Counted from the stretch's first letter, positions 1 through 8,271 are shown. The stretch is DNA of 12,197 nucleotides from an uncultured Porphyromonadaceae bacterium (GCA_902491515.1 CABUIC010000042.1:1-12197), one strand, 5' to 3'. Notes: a model not told the origin generated them from the sequence alone. Translations and numbers: made by a program.

Positions 1-76
1 ACGGCAAGAATTCGCGTTCTCCAAATATTTTTTGCCATTTAACACTATTTTAACATCCGACCCCGCCTCCTAAATT

Positions 77-130
77 CTATACGAATTATAATTCTTATAA
101 GGCTTATAAATCTTATAGGAATTATAAGTC
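77..130. repeat. 9-bp tandem repeat, six units, core TTATA
   Basis: Six consecutive 9-base units start at 77, 86, 95, 104, 113 and 122. They read CTATACGAA, TTATAATTC, TTATAAGGC, TTATAAATC, TTATAGGAA and TTATAAGTC. Five begin with TTATA and the first with CTATA; the last four bases vary. Because TTATAA is self-complementary, the array contains small inverted repeats, for example CTTATA (112-117) facing TATAAG (123-128). It lies 17 bases beyond the manA stop codon in an otherwise gene-free AT-rich gap. The periodicity is read directly from the sequence. Any role, such as 3' end formation, protein binding or a replication-slippage tract, is unknown. Confidence 0.8.
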
Positions 131-147
131 TCATGCAAATCAGCGCA

Positions 148-1137
148 TTACTGAATATACGCTGTGAGCACCTCAAGCTCGCCGGCCTCGGGGCTGATAT
201 AGACTCTGCGCACCGATGCCGGAACCAGAATAGTATGGCCCTGCCGGAAGGGCAGGACGGTGCCCTCGTCGTCGGAAACGGTGCCGGAGCCACGGGTGGC
301 CACCAGCACGCGGAAAGAATTGTAGCGCGACACCGGTAGCGTGAAGCTGTTGAGGATGTTTATGACCGTCACCGTGAAATACGGGCACTCCTTTAGGACA
401 ATCTCACGGTTCACCACCGGCTCGAAATGGCGCATATAGTCCTCGTGGAGGCGGAAGTCTATGGCATCGAGGGCAAGCTCGGTGTGGAGCTCGCGCGGAT
501 TGCCGTTGAGGTCGAGGCGCTTGTAGTCGTAGATGCGGTAAGTGATGTCCGACGGCTGCTGCACCTCGAGCAACAGCGTTCCGGCGCCCGCGCTGTGTAT
601 GCGCCCCGCGGGGATGTAGAAAAAGTCGCCGTGGCGGGGATAGAACTTTGCGAGAAGGTCCACCACCGTGCCGTCCGAGATGTGCTGGCGGAGTTTTTCG
701 GGCGTTGTAGTGCTCTGAAGGCCCGAATAGATATATGAGCCCGGGAGGGTGCTGAGGGTATACCACAGCTCGGTTTTTCCGGGCGAGTTGTGCCGGCTGG
801 CTGCGAGCCAGTCGTCGGGATGCACCTGAATCGAAAGGTCCGCGCACGCATCGATAAGCTTCACAAGAAGCGGGAAGCGCGTGCCGTAGATTCTGAAAAG
901 CCTCGGGCCGAGGATTTCCCCGGCGTGCGCGGCCATGATTTCCGAGAGAGTCTTTCCCGCGAGCTCTCCCGCGCCGGCGGCGGCACGGGCCTCACAGCCC
1001 GAAAGGTCGGAAATCTCCCAGCTCTCCCCCACGGAGGGTCCACGGGAAGGCTCGCCCTTGAAAGCGGCGATGCGCTCGCCGCCCCATACGACCGTCTTGT
1101 AATAGGCTTCGAGTGGTATCAGGGGCAGTGTGCGCAT
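148..1137 (-). CDS. manA: Mannose-6-phosphate isomerase, class I (type I phosphomannose isomerase)
   Basis: This is a 329-residue cytosolic cupin enzyme that interconverts mannose 6-phosphate and fructose 6-phosphate, linking mannose use to glycolysis and to GDP-mannose supply. The class I zinc site is visible: the QVHP motif (Q104, H106), E123 in the KTELWY segment and H181 in GRIHSAG. The GESWEIS segment (37-43) is typical of the N-terminal region. The length matches the short ManA form found in Firmicutes and Bacteroidota rather than the roughly 390-residue enterobacterial form. The ATG start at 1137 gives the usual N-terminus (LIPLEAYYKTVVWGG). It lies 35 bp downstream of the transporter stop on the same strand, so cotranscription is likely. 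The coding sequence is intact, and the family assignment is secure from the metal ligands. Confidence 0.93.
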   Translation of the reverse strand: MRTLPLIPLEAYYKTVVWGGERIAAFKGEPSRGPSVGESWEISDLSGCEARAAAGAGELAGKTLSEIMAAHAGEILGPRLFRIYGTRFPLLVKLIDACADLSIQVHPDDWLAASRHNSPGKTELWYTLSTLPGSYIYSGLQSTTTPEKLRQHISDGTVVDLLAKFYPRHGDFFYIPAGRIHSAGAGTLLLEVQQPSDITYRIYDYKRLDLNGNPRELHTELALDAIDFRLHEDYMRHFEPVVNREIVLKECPYFTVTVINILNSFTLPVSRYNSFRVLVATRGSGTVSDDEGTVLPFRQGHTILVPASVRRVYISPEAGELEVLTAYIQ

Positions 1138-1172
1138 CGGGATAGAAATAAGTCAGAAGAATTTGCGGGATG

Positions 1173-2834
1173 TCAGGCCAGACACAGGATGAGCACCTGA
1201 GCGGCTACAACACGCATGAACATAGTCAGAGGATAAACCGTGGAATAAGCCACGGCGGGGGCGTCGTTGCCCGTGGAGCCGTTGGCGTAGGCGAGGGCCG
1301 GGGGATCGGTGTACGAGCCCGAGAAGAGGCCCATGATGGTGAGGAAATTCAGCCTGTCCTTTCCGCGGGCCACGCAGCCCACCACGAGAAGAGGCACCAC
1401 AGTGATGACAAAGCCCCAGATAACCCACCACATACCCGTGGTGTTGAACACGGCGGCCGCGAAACCTTTGCCGGCGGAGATTCCCACCGAGGCCAGGAAC
1501 AGACAGATGCCCAGCTCGCGCAGAAGCAGCGAGGCCGACGAAGATGTGTACGTGACGAGCTTAGCCTTGTAGCCGAAGCGGCTGAGGAGAATTGCGACGA
1601 CGAGCGGACCGCCCGCGAGACCGAGCTTCATGCCGAAGCCGAGGTTGACAGAGCCCAGGATAATGCCGAGGATGATACCCACGAATATCGTGATGAGGTT
1701 CGGCTGGTTGAGGCGCTTCATGGAGTTGCCGAGGCGCGAGGCCAGACGCTCGATGTCCTCGAGATTACCCACCACGGTCAGACGGTCGCCCATCTGGAGA
1801 CGCAGGTTGGGCGACGCGAGGAGATCGACGCCCGCGCGGTTGACTCGCGTGGCGTTGAGCTGGTAGCCGTTGTGGAGACGCAGCGAGCCGAGGGCCACGC
1901 CGTTGTACTTGCTCTGCGTCACGACAATCCGCCGCGAGAACACGGGCGTCGGAGCCGACTCCCAGTCCATCTCGACCTCCGGGCCGATTACGGCGTTGAA
2001 GCGTGCGGCGTCGTGCTGCGAGCACACGATGAGGAGGCGGTCGCCAGTATGGATTTCAGTAGTGGATTTCGGGATGATGATTTTCCCCTCCTTGTCCATC
2101 AGGCGGGAAATGACGAAATTGCACTGCACGACATCGTGGAGCACACGGAGGCTCATGCCGTCGACCAGCGCGTTCGTCACCGACACGGACAGAAGGAAAG
2201 GCTTCAGGTGCGAGTCTTCCTGCTCGTCCTCGATCTGCTTGATTTCATTCTCGGTCTTGATGCCGAAGACAGCCTTGATCACGAACATCGAGGCGATGAT
2301 GCCCACCACGCCGAGAGGATAGGCCGCCGCATAGCCCGAGGCCATGACATTCGCCGCCTCCGCTCCGCCGGCCATCTGGCTCACGGCCTGCTGCGCGGCC
2401 GCGAGGCCCGGCGTGTTCGTCACGGCGCCGCTCATGATGCCGACAAGCGCCGATATGTCGCTGATATTGCCGAAATAATAGATTCCGAGCACTATCGCCA
2501 CATTCAGGAGAATGGCCGTCACGGCCAAAGCGTTCAGCCTCATGCCGCCCTTCTTGAACGAAGAGAAGAAACCGGGGCCGACCTGGAGACCGATGGAGAA
2601 AATAAAGAGAATCAGGCCGAATTCGCGGACGAACTTCAGGATCGCATCATCGACAACATAGCCGAAATGACCCATAAGAATCCCCACGAACAGGACGAAG
2701 GTTACTCCCAGCGACACGCCGAAAATCTTCATCTTTCCGATGAAGATACCCATGGCAATCACAAAGGAGTACAGCACCAGAGTGGAGGCTATCGAAGTCG
2801 AGCCCGGTGCCAGTAGTTCCGCAAACATGTCCAT
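1173..2834 (-). CDS. AspT/YidE-family putative transporter with two RCK_C (TrkA-C) domains
   Basis: This 553-residue inner-membrane protein is built as a duplication: about five hydrophobic helices (15-190), a soluble middle (about 200-370), then a second helical bundle (about 378-552). The repeats match each other at IFSIGLQVGPGFF (78-90) with ASVGISAGKGF (448-458), and at GAVTNTPGLAAAQ (136-148) with GSYTDPPALAYA (506-517). The middle holds two RCK_C-like modules (about 207-290 and 295-370) with the typical LRLQMGDRLTVVG segment. This is the architecture of the AAE/AspT and YidE/YbjL group. AspT itself exchanges aspartate for alanine, but most relatives have no known substrate, so none is assigned here. 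The ATG at 2834 follows a candidate promoter; an alternative ATG lies two codons in. It probably forms a bicistronic unit with manA. Confidence 0.88.
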   Translation of the reverse strand: MDMFAELLAPGSTSIASTLVLYSFVIAMGIFIGKMKIFGVSLGVTFVLFVGILMGHFGYVVDDAILKFVREFGLILFIFSIGLQVGPGFFSSFKKGGMRLNALAVTAILLNVAIVLGIYYFGNISDISALVGIMSGAVTNTPGLAAAQQAVSQMAGGAEAANVMASGYAAAYPLGVVGIIASMFVIKAVFGIKTENEIKQIEDEQEDSHLKPFLLSVSVTNALVDGMSLRVLHDVVQCNFVISRLMDKEGKIIIPKSTTEIHTGDRLLIVCSQHDAARFNAVIGPEVEMDWESAPTPVFSRRIVVTQSKYNGVALGSLRLHNGYQLNATRVNRAGVDLLASPNLRLQMGDRLTVVGNLEDIERLASRLGNSMKRLNQPNLITIFVGIILGIILGSVNLGFGMKLGLAGGPLVVAILLSRFGYKAKLVTYTSSSASLLLRELGICLFLASVGISAGKGFAAAVFNTTGMWWVIWGFVITVVPLLVVGCVARGKDRLNFLTIMGLFSGSYTDPPALAYANGSTGNDAPAVAYSTVYPLTMFMRVVAAQVLILCLA

Positions 2835-2875
2835 GTCAGAAATGAGCTATTGAATCGTAGTTGAAAATTGCGGTG

Positions 2876-2883
2876 CAAAGATA
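2876..2883 (-). promoter_or_regulatory. Candidate -7 promoter element for transporter-manA
   Basis: On the minus strand the bases read TATCTTTG, a full match to the Bacteroidota -7 consensus TAnnTTTG. The element sits in the 68-bp gap between the HAD phosphatase stop and the transporter start. No good TTTG or TTG occurs 19-21 bp upstream, so the -33 half is weak. Transcription would begin near 2869, leaving a leader of about 35 nt. It suggests that the transporter and manA can be expressed separately from the upstream kinase operon. Confidence 0.5.
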
Positions 2884-2902
2884 CGAAATTTTCTCCGTAT
2901 AC

Positions 2903-3553
2903 TCAGCCTATGAAGTTCAATAATTGATTCGGCATCGAAATTATATGGTCGGCGTACGCCTCCTTCAGCTCCAGAATCGTCCTGAATCCCCACGACACCC
3001 CCACGCTTTCGATACACGCCCGCCGGGCCGTCTCGATGTCCACGCCCGAGTCCCCGACGTAAAGACAGTCCGACTTCGGCGTCGGATAGAGGCTCAGCGC
3101 CTTGAACACTATCGAAGGGTCAGGCTTCGTCGGAAGCCCCTCGACATGCCCCAGAATTGCCTTCCAGGCCGCGTCCGGGAAGAAATGGGTGATGAGCCGC
3201 CGCACGGCCGACTCGTACTTGTTCGACGTCACGGCCAGCCCGAATCCGCGCCCCGTCAGCTCCTCCAGAAGCTCCGGAATCCCCTGATAGGGACGCGTCG
3301 CGTCGCAGCAGTGCTCGTCGTAGTAGGCTGTGAACTCCCGGCGCATACGCGCCACGTTGGCCTCGTCGCGGGCATCCTCCGGGAGAGCCCGCTCGAGAAG
3401 CTTCGTCACGCCGTTCCCCACCATCGTCGGATACACCCACATCCCGTGCTTGGGATAGCCAAGCGCCTGAAGGGCATGGTTCGTGGCCGTGGCGAGGTCC
3501 TCGATGCTGTTCAGCAGCGTGCCGTCGAGGTCGAATATTACATAGCTTTTCAT
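2903..3553 (-). CDS. HAD-superfamily phosphatase, phosphoglycolate phosphatase-like
   Basis: From the ATG at 3553 this is a 216-residue soluble hydrolase of the HAD family, subfamily I (a small helical cap inserted after motif I). Motif I is DLDGT at 8-12 (nucleophile D8, general acid D10). Motif II is VTSNK at 108-112, the conserved lysine lies in PTKPDP (K143), and motif IV is VGDSGVD (D168, D172). The pattern and length match Gph-like phosphatases, which hydrolyse 2-phosphoglycolate, but this family is promiscuous and related enzymes act on other sugar phosphates or pyrophosphate. A TTG at 3565 would add four residues. I prefer the ATG because it places the DLDGT motif at the usual distance from the N-terminus. 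It follows the TamL stop by 33 bp and probably shares its transcript. Confidence 0.87.
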   Translation of the reverse strand: MKSYVIFDLDGTLLNSIEDLATATNHALQALGYPKHGMWVYPTMVGNGVTKLLERALPEDARDEANVARMRREFTAYYDEHCCDATRPYQGIPELLEELTGRGFGLAVTSNKYESAVRRLITHFFPDAAWKAILGHVEGLPTKPDPSIVFKALSLYPTPKSDCLYVGDSGVDIETARRACIESVGVSWGFRTILELKEAYADHIISMPNQLLNFIG

Positions 3554-3586
3554 CTTTCGTTTCAACGTTGCGCGGGCCCTCCGGGT

Positions 3587-5953
3587 TCAGAACGGATAGC
3601 CCACAGAGAAATGGAAATTGGCATCCCGGCTCCACTTAGGATGGATCAGAGGCCACGGCTCCTGATTCGCCGCAGGGTTGTGCGCCTTGAATCCGAGGTC
3701 GAGTCGGAGGAGGAAGTAAGTGAAGTCCAGGCGCAGGCCCACGCCGTAGGCCAGCGCTATCTGTTTGTAAAACTTGTCGAAGGCGAAAACTCCGCGCGGC
3801 TGGGTCTCGTAGCTGCGGATGGTCCAGATATTTCCCGCGTCGATGAACAGCGCGCCCTCGAACACCCAGAAGAGCTTCGCCCGGTACTCGGCGTTCAGGA
3901 GCAGCGAGATATCGCCGCACTGGTTGATGAAGTCCGTCACCGAATTGCGAGCGTCGAAGGCTCCCGGACCGAGGGTGCGCACACCCCAGCCTCGCACTCC
4001 GTTGGCGCCGCCGGCGTAGAAGCGCTTCTCGAATGGCACCATCGTGGAGTTCCCGTAGGGATAGGCGATGCCGAAGCCCGCATGGAAAGACAGCGCGTTG
4101 CGCGAGTTGAGGTTCAGCGTATAGGTATAGTCCGCCTCGCCCTTCACATACTGCGCGTACTGGATACCCAGAATCTTGTAAACCCCGTCCGACCGGTGCT
4201 GACGCACGGCGCTCGAGATGGCGTAGAGAAGGTTGCCGGCGGTCTCCACCGACGCGCGGAAGGTCGACACCGAAGGCTGGATGGCGAAGGCGCTCTGCTG
4301 TGCCGTCGGAACACGGCGGTTCGTCCGGTAATACGTATAGCCCATGCGCATGATGAAGTGGTCCTCGTAGCTGTAGCGCAACAGTGGATTGTCCGGCGCG
4401 ATCTGGTCGATGAAGTCGTAGGTCGAGCGTGGCAGCCGCACATAGTTGATGTCCACAAGGTCGTAGGTGTGGCGCTTCATGAATCCCGGCCGCTGCTGCT
4501 GCCACTTCCATTTCCAAGCCCCGCCGGCGATGATGCGCGTATACTCCGGCCGCTCCTGATAGTTGAAGCTCACCGCGAACTCCGTGGAGGCCATGACCCT
4601 CTGCTTGAAGCCCTTCGACAGGAAGGGGCACTCGAACTTCGGGAAGGTGATGCCCACCTCCCCGGCGTATTCCGAGTAGCGGTTGTTGATAAGTCCGTCC
4701 ACATTCCCCGAAAGGCTCTCGTAGGCCGCGCGGAACTTGGCCGTCAGGAGCTGTGAGCCGTGCGCCAGGTTGCGGTGCTGGTACGTGAGCCCGACCCCGA
4801 ATCCGAGGTCGCCCTCCGAGTTCGTGCCCTCGAGCTCCACCGACACACTCTGCTTCTTGTTCCTCGAGATGAACACGTAGGCGTCCAGAAGCCCCGTCGG
4901 CGACTGCGGAAGCGACACGGGCACAAGCTCGATGTTTACAAACTTCACGATGCTCATGCGCCCCAGCGCCTCGTAGGTGCGGTCCACGGCCTTGGCCCGG
5001 TAAAGCTCGCCCGGCTCGAGATAGCATTTTTCCTCAAGGATATACGGACGCAGATAGCGGTCCCGGCCATAGATGATGTCAAGGTTCCGCGCCGCCACGG
5101 TGTCGAGCGCGCCCGCCGAGCGCAGAGCCTCGACCGAGCTGATGTTGTCGGCCACAACTATATATACGCGCGCGAGATAGTAGGGCTTGTTGCGGAAAAC
5201 CTCCCCGGCCTCACCCTCCGGCACGGCCACTGGCGCCGCCCCGCGCCCCTGCGGCGCACGGAGGTTCATCGTCAGCGCTGTCTCCTTGCTCCCGGCCACG
5301 GTGTCGGCCGTGTACGTTATACAGTCGCGGTTGAACTCATAGTAGCCCGCGTTGCGCAGGAGCTCCACTATCCGCCCGCGCTCCTCGTCAAGGCGGTTGC
5401 GGTCGAAGAGCGCGCCCGGCTCGATTTCGTCGGTCAATGCCGTGTCGCGCAGCACGATATCCCGCACTGCCGAGTCCGGGATGTTGTACGATATACTCTT
5501 GATATAATGAGACTTCCCGGCATATATGCCGTATTCCACACGCATCTTCTTCGGCTTCGTCGAGAGCGTGTCCGCGACAACCCGCGCGTCCATATACCCG
5601 CGGTTCACCAGCGCCTGCCGCAGTTGACGCGCCGAGGCCTCCGTCAGTTCCCGGTCGTAGATTACGGGCGCGTGGCCTATGCGCCGGAGCCAGCGGTTGT
5701 ACCACTTCGTGCTGTCGCGCCCGGAAAGGCTGTATGTGGCAAGCTGAAGCTTCGCGAAGCCCAGAACCTTGTGGTTAGGCTGCTGACGCAGGAAGTTGTA
5801 GAGCTCCTCGGTGCGGATTTCCTCGCCGTCCTTCACCCGTATGTCGACCCGGTCGAGAAGATACTCCCCGTCGGGCACATGCTTCGTCGAGCTGCAGCCC
5901 GCGAGAACCGCCGCCGCCAACACGAAGAGTATCAGTCGCACTGCCCCGGTCAT
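3587..5953 (-). CDS. tamL: TamL-like BamA/TamA-family outer-membrane assembly lipoprotein
   Basis: This is a 788-residue outer-membrane protein. A signal peptide ends in a lipobox (LAGC, lipidated C20), as in the lipoprotein TamA homologues (TamL) of Bacteroidota. Residues about 28-360 look like POTRA-type modules, with short strand-helix segments such as FDRNRLDEERGRIVELLRNA (183-202). Residues about 370-788 form a beta-barrel rich in alternating aromatic strands. It contains VRGWG (653-657), equivalent to the conserved VRGF/Y of lid loop 6 in the BamA/Omp85 family, and ends in a terminal phenylalanine after FHFSVGY. Family members insert or fold outer-membrane proteins, with TamB as the usual partner; no tamB lies in the window. 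The ATG overlaps the upstream kinase stop by one base (TGATG), suggesting translational coupling. The alternative reading is a generic BamA-like surface-antigen protein. Confidence 0.88.
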   Translation of the reverse strand: MTGAVRLILFVLAAAVLAGCSSTKHVPDGEYLLDRVDIRVKDGEEIRTEELYNFLRQQPNHKVLGFAKLQLATYSLSGRDSTKWYNRWLRRIGHAPVIYDRELTEASARQLRQALVNRGYMDARVVADTLSTKPKKMRVEYGIYAGKSHYIKSISYNIPDSAVRDIVLRDTALTDEIEPGALFDRNRLDEERGRIVELLRNAGYYEFNRDCITYTADTVAGSKETALTMNLRAPQGRGAAPVAVPEGEAGEVFRNKPYYLARVYIVVADNISSVEALRSAGALDTVAARNLDIIYGRDRYLRPYILEEKCYLEPGELYRAKAVDRTYEALGRMSIVKFVNIELVPVSLPQSPTGLLDAYVFISRNKKQSVSVELEGTNSEGDLGFGVGLTYQHRNLAHGSQLLTAKFRAAYESLSGNVDGLINNRYSEYAGEVGITFPKFECPFLSKGFKQRVMASTEFAVSFNYQERPEYTRIIAGGAWKWKWQQQRPGFMKRHTYDLVDINYVRLPRSTYDFIDQIAPDNPLLRYSYEDHFIMRMGYTYYRTNRRVPTAQQSAFAIQPSVSTFRASVETAGNLLYAISSAVRQHRSDGVYKILGIQYAQYVKGEADYTYTLNLNSRNALSFHAGFGIAYPYGNSTMVPFEKRFYAGGANGVRGWGVRTLGPGAFDARNSVTDFINQCGDISLLLNAEYRAKLFWVFEGALFIDAGNIWTIRSYETQPRGVFAFDKFYKQIALAYGVGLRLDFTYFLLRLDLGFKAHNPAANQEPWPLIHPKWSRDANFHFSVGYPF

Positions 5954-8121
5954 CAGTCGTCAAGCGGAAGTGTGAAGATAAAACTTGCCCCTCCACGGTA
6001 GGACGTGTCGACGCGCACGTCTCCTCCGAGGATGCGTGCAATCATCCGGGCGATGTACAGCCCGAGTCCCACGCCCTGGCTCGACGGGTCCAGCTTCCTG
6101 AACCGCTCGAAAATCACTTCCTCCATACCCTTGCGTATGCCGGGACCGGTGTCGCTGACCCTGAAACGTATCTCACCCGCCTCCCGGTCAGCTTCGACGC
6201 TCAGACGCACCGTGCCCCGTTCCGTGAATTTGACGGCATTCTCAAGCAGATTTATGAGCACCTGACTCACGCGCTGACGGTCGGTCACCAACACGATGTG
6301 CCGGACATCCTCGCTCAACTCGTACTCCAGCTTCACATCCTGCCGGAAGCTCTCCGCCACACTGTCTGTCACGAATGTGCATATCGACTCCACAGGCTCA
6401 GCCATGCGACTTATGCTCAGCTGCTTGCTTTCCAGCGATGCCGTGTCGAGCACATCGTTTATCAGCCGTTGCATCAGCGCTACGTTCAGCTCTATCGTGC
6501 GCCCGAACCGATCAAGGAACTTGCGCTTGTCATCCGGTATGCAGTCCACGATGAGCTGCGAGCATTCGCTGATGGACTGAAGCGGAGTCTGGATTTCATG
6601 GCTCATATTGTTGATGAACTCCGTCTTGAGCTTGTCCGAGGTATTGGCCTCGTCGCGGGCCTGCTCGAGCTCCGTCTTCAGCTGCTCGAGCTTGTCGCGC
6701 TCCTCCACGAGAGACGCGTTAATCCGCTCGATTGTCACCGAAGACTTCGCCACCCTCTTTTTCTGCCGCCAGAGAACTAACGCGGTCGTAGCGAGCAGTA
6801 TAGCAATCAGAACGGCACAAAAGCTCACTATTCTTGTCATCACCAGCTCCCGCCTGTTCAGCTGGGCCTCCATTTCCGACGTCTCGTTCTTGAAATCGTT
6901 TACCGAATAAGCTATCTCGAGCTCCCGGATACTCTCCGCCTGACGGTTCTTCAGTCGCGCCATCAGCATGTCGGCATACACCCGGTACGCCTCCAGCAGT
7001 ACATCCTTGTCGCCAGTCTTCTCCGCCGCCGTAATCAGCGCGTTGTAGAGTATCTCTCGGAACGGCAGCGGTCGCGAGTTGTTCGTCAGGCGGTGCAAGA
7101 TGATAGGAACGGCCTTCGCGTACTGTTCCGTTGCCATCAGATAGTATATTTCCGCTCGCGTGTCCGCCTTCATGTCCGCGGCTATGTCCGTGTTGCGCCC
7201 GGCGATTTCCTGAATCGCCTCCCAGATTCTGTCCACTTCCGGCCGGCGAAGTCCAGCCGAGTTCGCGAGCATCCGCCGGTAGATATTGTAGCGCGAGTTG
7301 TCGAGGTTGCGGTATATCCGCCCGTCGCGCCTGTAGTGCGACTCCATAGAGTCTATCGTCCGCAGCAGGCGCCGGTCGCTGTCAAGAGCCTGACGGTAAA
7401 GACCGAAGTTCGTAAACGACACGGCATTGCGGCTATAGACCACATTCCGCACCTGACCCGTTGTCAGCGGAAGCTCCGACAGCGCATCGTTGAGCTTGAC
7501 CGTATAGTGTTCCATCATCTGCCCCTCCCCGAGATTGCCCATATAGACGCAGATGGTGAACAAAGCCTTGAAGCACTCCCACTTGTCTGTCGGGGGATTC
7601 GATATATACCTCGCAATAAGGCCGTTGAGCCTGTTCTCTATAGGAGCGTCCAGTATCACGCTGTGGCCGATTTCCCTCATGATATTCTCGAGTTCCACGA
7701 ACAGCAGCGTCTCCTTCGCAAGGTCAGTTCCGCTTTTCGCCTTTTCCTTCGCGAGCTGAAGGCACCGCAGAAGCATCTTCTCGTCCTCCGAATAGTAGAA
7801 CGCCCACTGCCGCAGCATGTCAAGCTCGATTATTTCGTCGCCCGTACGTACTGCGATGTCGTAGATCTTGAAGATGATTTCACGGCTCTCGCTCTTAGGG
7901 CCGAGATCGTAGAGATTATAGAGAATCTTGACGCTGTCCGATGGCGTCCGCGCATACGACAGCCTTTGATAAAGATACTTTTTCAGCCGTACCTGCTCCT
8001 CAGGCGTCGGGGCGTTGGGTATCGCCGGGATGGGGAGCTCCGGACGCGGAGCGCCTGCCGCAGGAAGCGCCGCTCCCAGACAGAACATCCATAAAAGCAA
8101 GTATTTGATCAGTTTTGTCAT
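5953..8121 (-). CDS. Sensor histidine kinase with helical-repeat (TPR-like) periplasmic domain
   Basis: From the ATG at 8121 this is a 722-residue inner-membrane kinase. A signal peptide occupies residues 1-24 (cut near PAAGA). An alpha-helical, TPR-like periplasmic sensor region spans about 25-428, a single membrane helix about 430-451, and a charged coiled coil about 452-500. The HisKA domain has H508 in MSHEIQTPL, and the HATPase domain has the N box (NLLENAVKF, 624-632), DTGPGI (657-662), FERF (671-674) and GVGLGLY (683-689). It has no receiver domain and no response regulator beside it, so its partner must be elsewhere. It would autophosphorylate in response to an unknown envelope or nutrient signal. 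An in-frame ATG 26 codons upstream (8199) is rejected because it lies inside the promoter and precedes the signal peptide. The stop overlaps the tamL start. Confidence 0.9.
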   Translation of the reverse strand: MTKLIKYLLLWMFCLGAALPAAGAPRPELPIPAIPNAPTPEEQVRLKKYLYQRLSYARTPSDSVKILYNLYDLGPKSESREIIFKIYDIAVRTGDEIIELDMLRQWAFYYSEDEKMLLRCLQLAKEKAKSGTDLAKETLLFVELENIMREIGHSVILDAPIENRLNGLIARYISNPPTDKWECFKALFTICVYMGNLGEGQMMEHYTVKLNDALSELPLTTGQVRNVVYSRNAVSFTNFGLYRQALDSDRRLLRTIDSMESHYRRDGRIYRNLDNSRYNIYRRMLANSAGLRRPEVDRIWEAIQEIAGRNTDIAADMKADTRAEIYYLMATEQYAKAVPIILHRLTNNSRPLPFREILYNALITAAEKTGDKDVLLEAYRVYADMLMARLKNRQAESIRELEIAYSVNDFKNETSEMEAQLNRRELVMTRIVSFCAVLIAILLATTALVLWRQKKRVAKSSVTIERINASLVEERDKLEQLKTELEQARDEANTSDKLKTEFINNMSHEIQTPLQSISECSQLIVDCIPDDKRKFLDRFGRTIELNVALMQRLINDVLDTASLESKQLSISRMAEPVESICTFVTDSVAESFRQDVKLEYELSEDVRHIVLVTDRQRVSQVLINLLENAVKFTERGTVRLSVEADREAGEIRFRVSDTGPGIRKGMEEVIFERFRKLDPSSQGVGLGLYIARMIARILGGDVRVDTSYRGGASFIFTLPLDD

Positions 8122-8176
8122 AACTTTTTCCTTTTCCACTGGCCGCGCCACGCGGCCTTCCGGCTGGTTCAACCCA

Positions 8177-8208
8177 CAAAAATAGCACTTATCGGCCATT
8201 CAAGCAAA
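8177..8208 (-). promoter_or_regulatory. Bacteroidota-type promoter for the kinase-tamL-HAD operon
   Basis: On the minus strand a -33 element TTTG (8208-8205) is followed after 20 bp by TATTTTTG (8184-8177), a full match to the primary-sigma consensus of Bacteroidota. Initiation is expected near 8171, giving a leader of about 50 nt before the ATG at 8121. Its position decides the kinase start, because the upstream ATG at 8199 would not be transcribed from it. Confidence 0.72.
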
Positions 8209-8247
8209 TTTTTTTCTTCTCTTCGCGGATTTCTCGCTATTTTCATG

Positions 8248-8255
8248 TAATTTTG
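8248..8255 (+). promoter_or_regulatory. Candidate -7 promoter element for ruvX-def-ettA
   Basis: TAATTTTG matches the Bacteroidota -7 consensus TAnnTTTG. The -33 region is poor; TTCG at 8222-8225 is the nearest candidate, with a 22-bp spacer. Initiation would fall near 8260-8262, leaving only about 10-12 nt before the ruvX ATG at 8272, an unusually short leader with no Shine-Dalgarno sequence. It diverges from the kinase promoter across a 150-bp gap. Confidence 0.55.
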
Positions 8256-8271
8256 CAGAAACTATCTCTCT

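Noticed and set aside
22..36. Possible plus-strand promoter (TATTTTTTG) near the left edge
   Set aside because: The spacing inside the element is one base too long for TAnnTTTG, no -33 match is visible, and no plus-strand gene follows.
1170..2816. 548-codon open frame antisense to the transporter
   Set aside because: The minus-strand frame has clear membrane repeats and RCK_C motifs. The antisense translation is charged, low-complexity and rich in H, R and E, as expected from a GC-rich complementary strand.
3554..3565. TTG start adding four residues to the HAD phosphatase
   Set aside because: The ATG at 3553 gives a standard N-terminus directly before the DLDGT motif; nothing favours the rarer start.
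2924..6001. Long plus-strand open frames (610 and 413 codons) opposite the HAD, tamL and kinase genes
   Set aside because: They cross gene boundaries of well-recognised families on the other strand and show no motifs of their own; they are shadows of biased codon use.
8122..8199. 26-codon N-terminal extension of the kinase with a CYFC pair resembling a zinc knuckle
   Set aside because: It overlaps the -7 element and expected transcript start, and it precedes a good signal peptide at the ATG ending at 8121. The cysteine pair is most likely chance.
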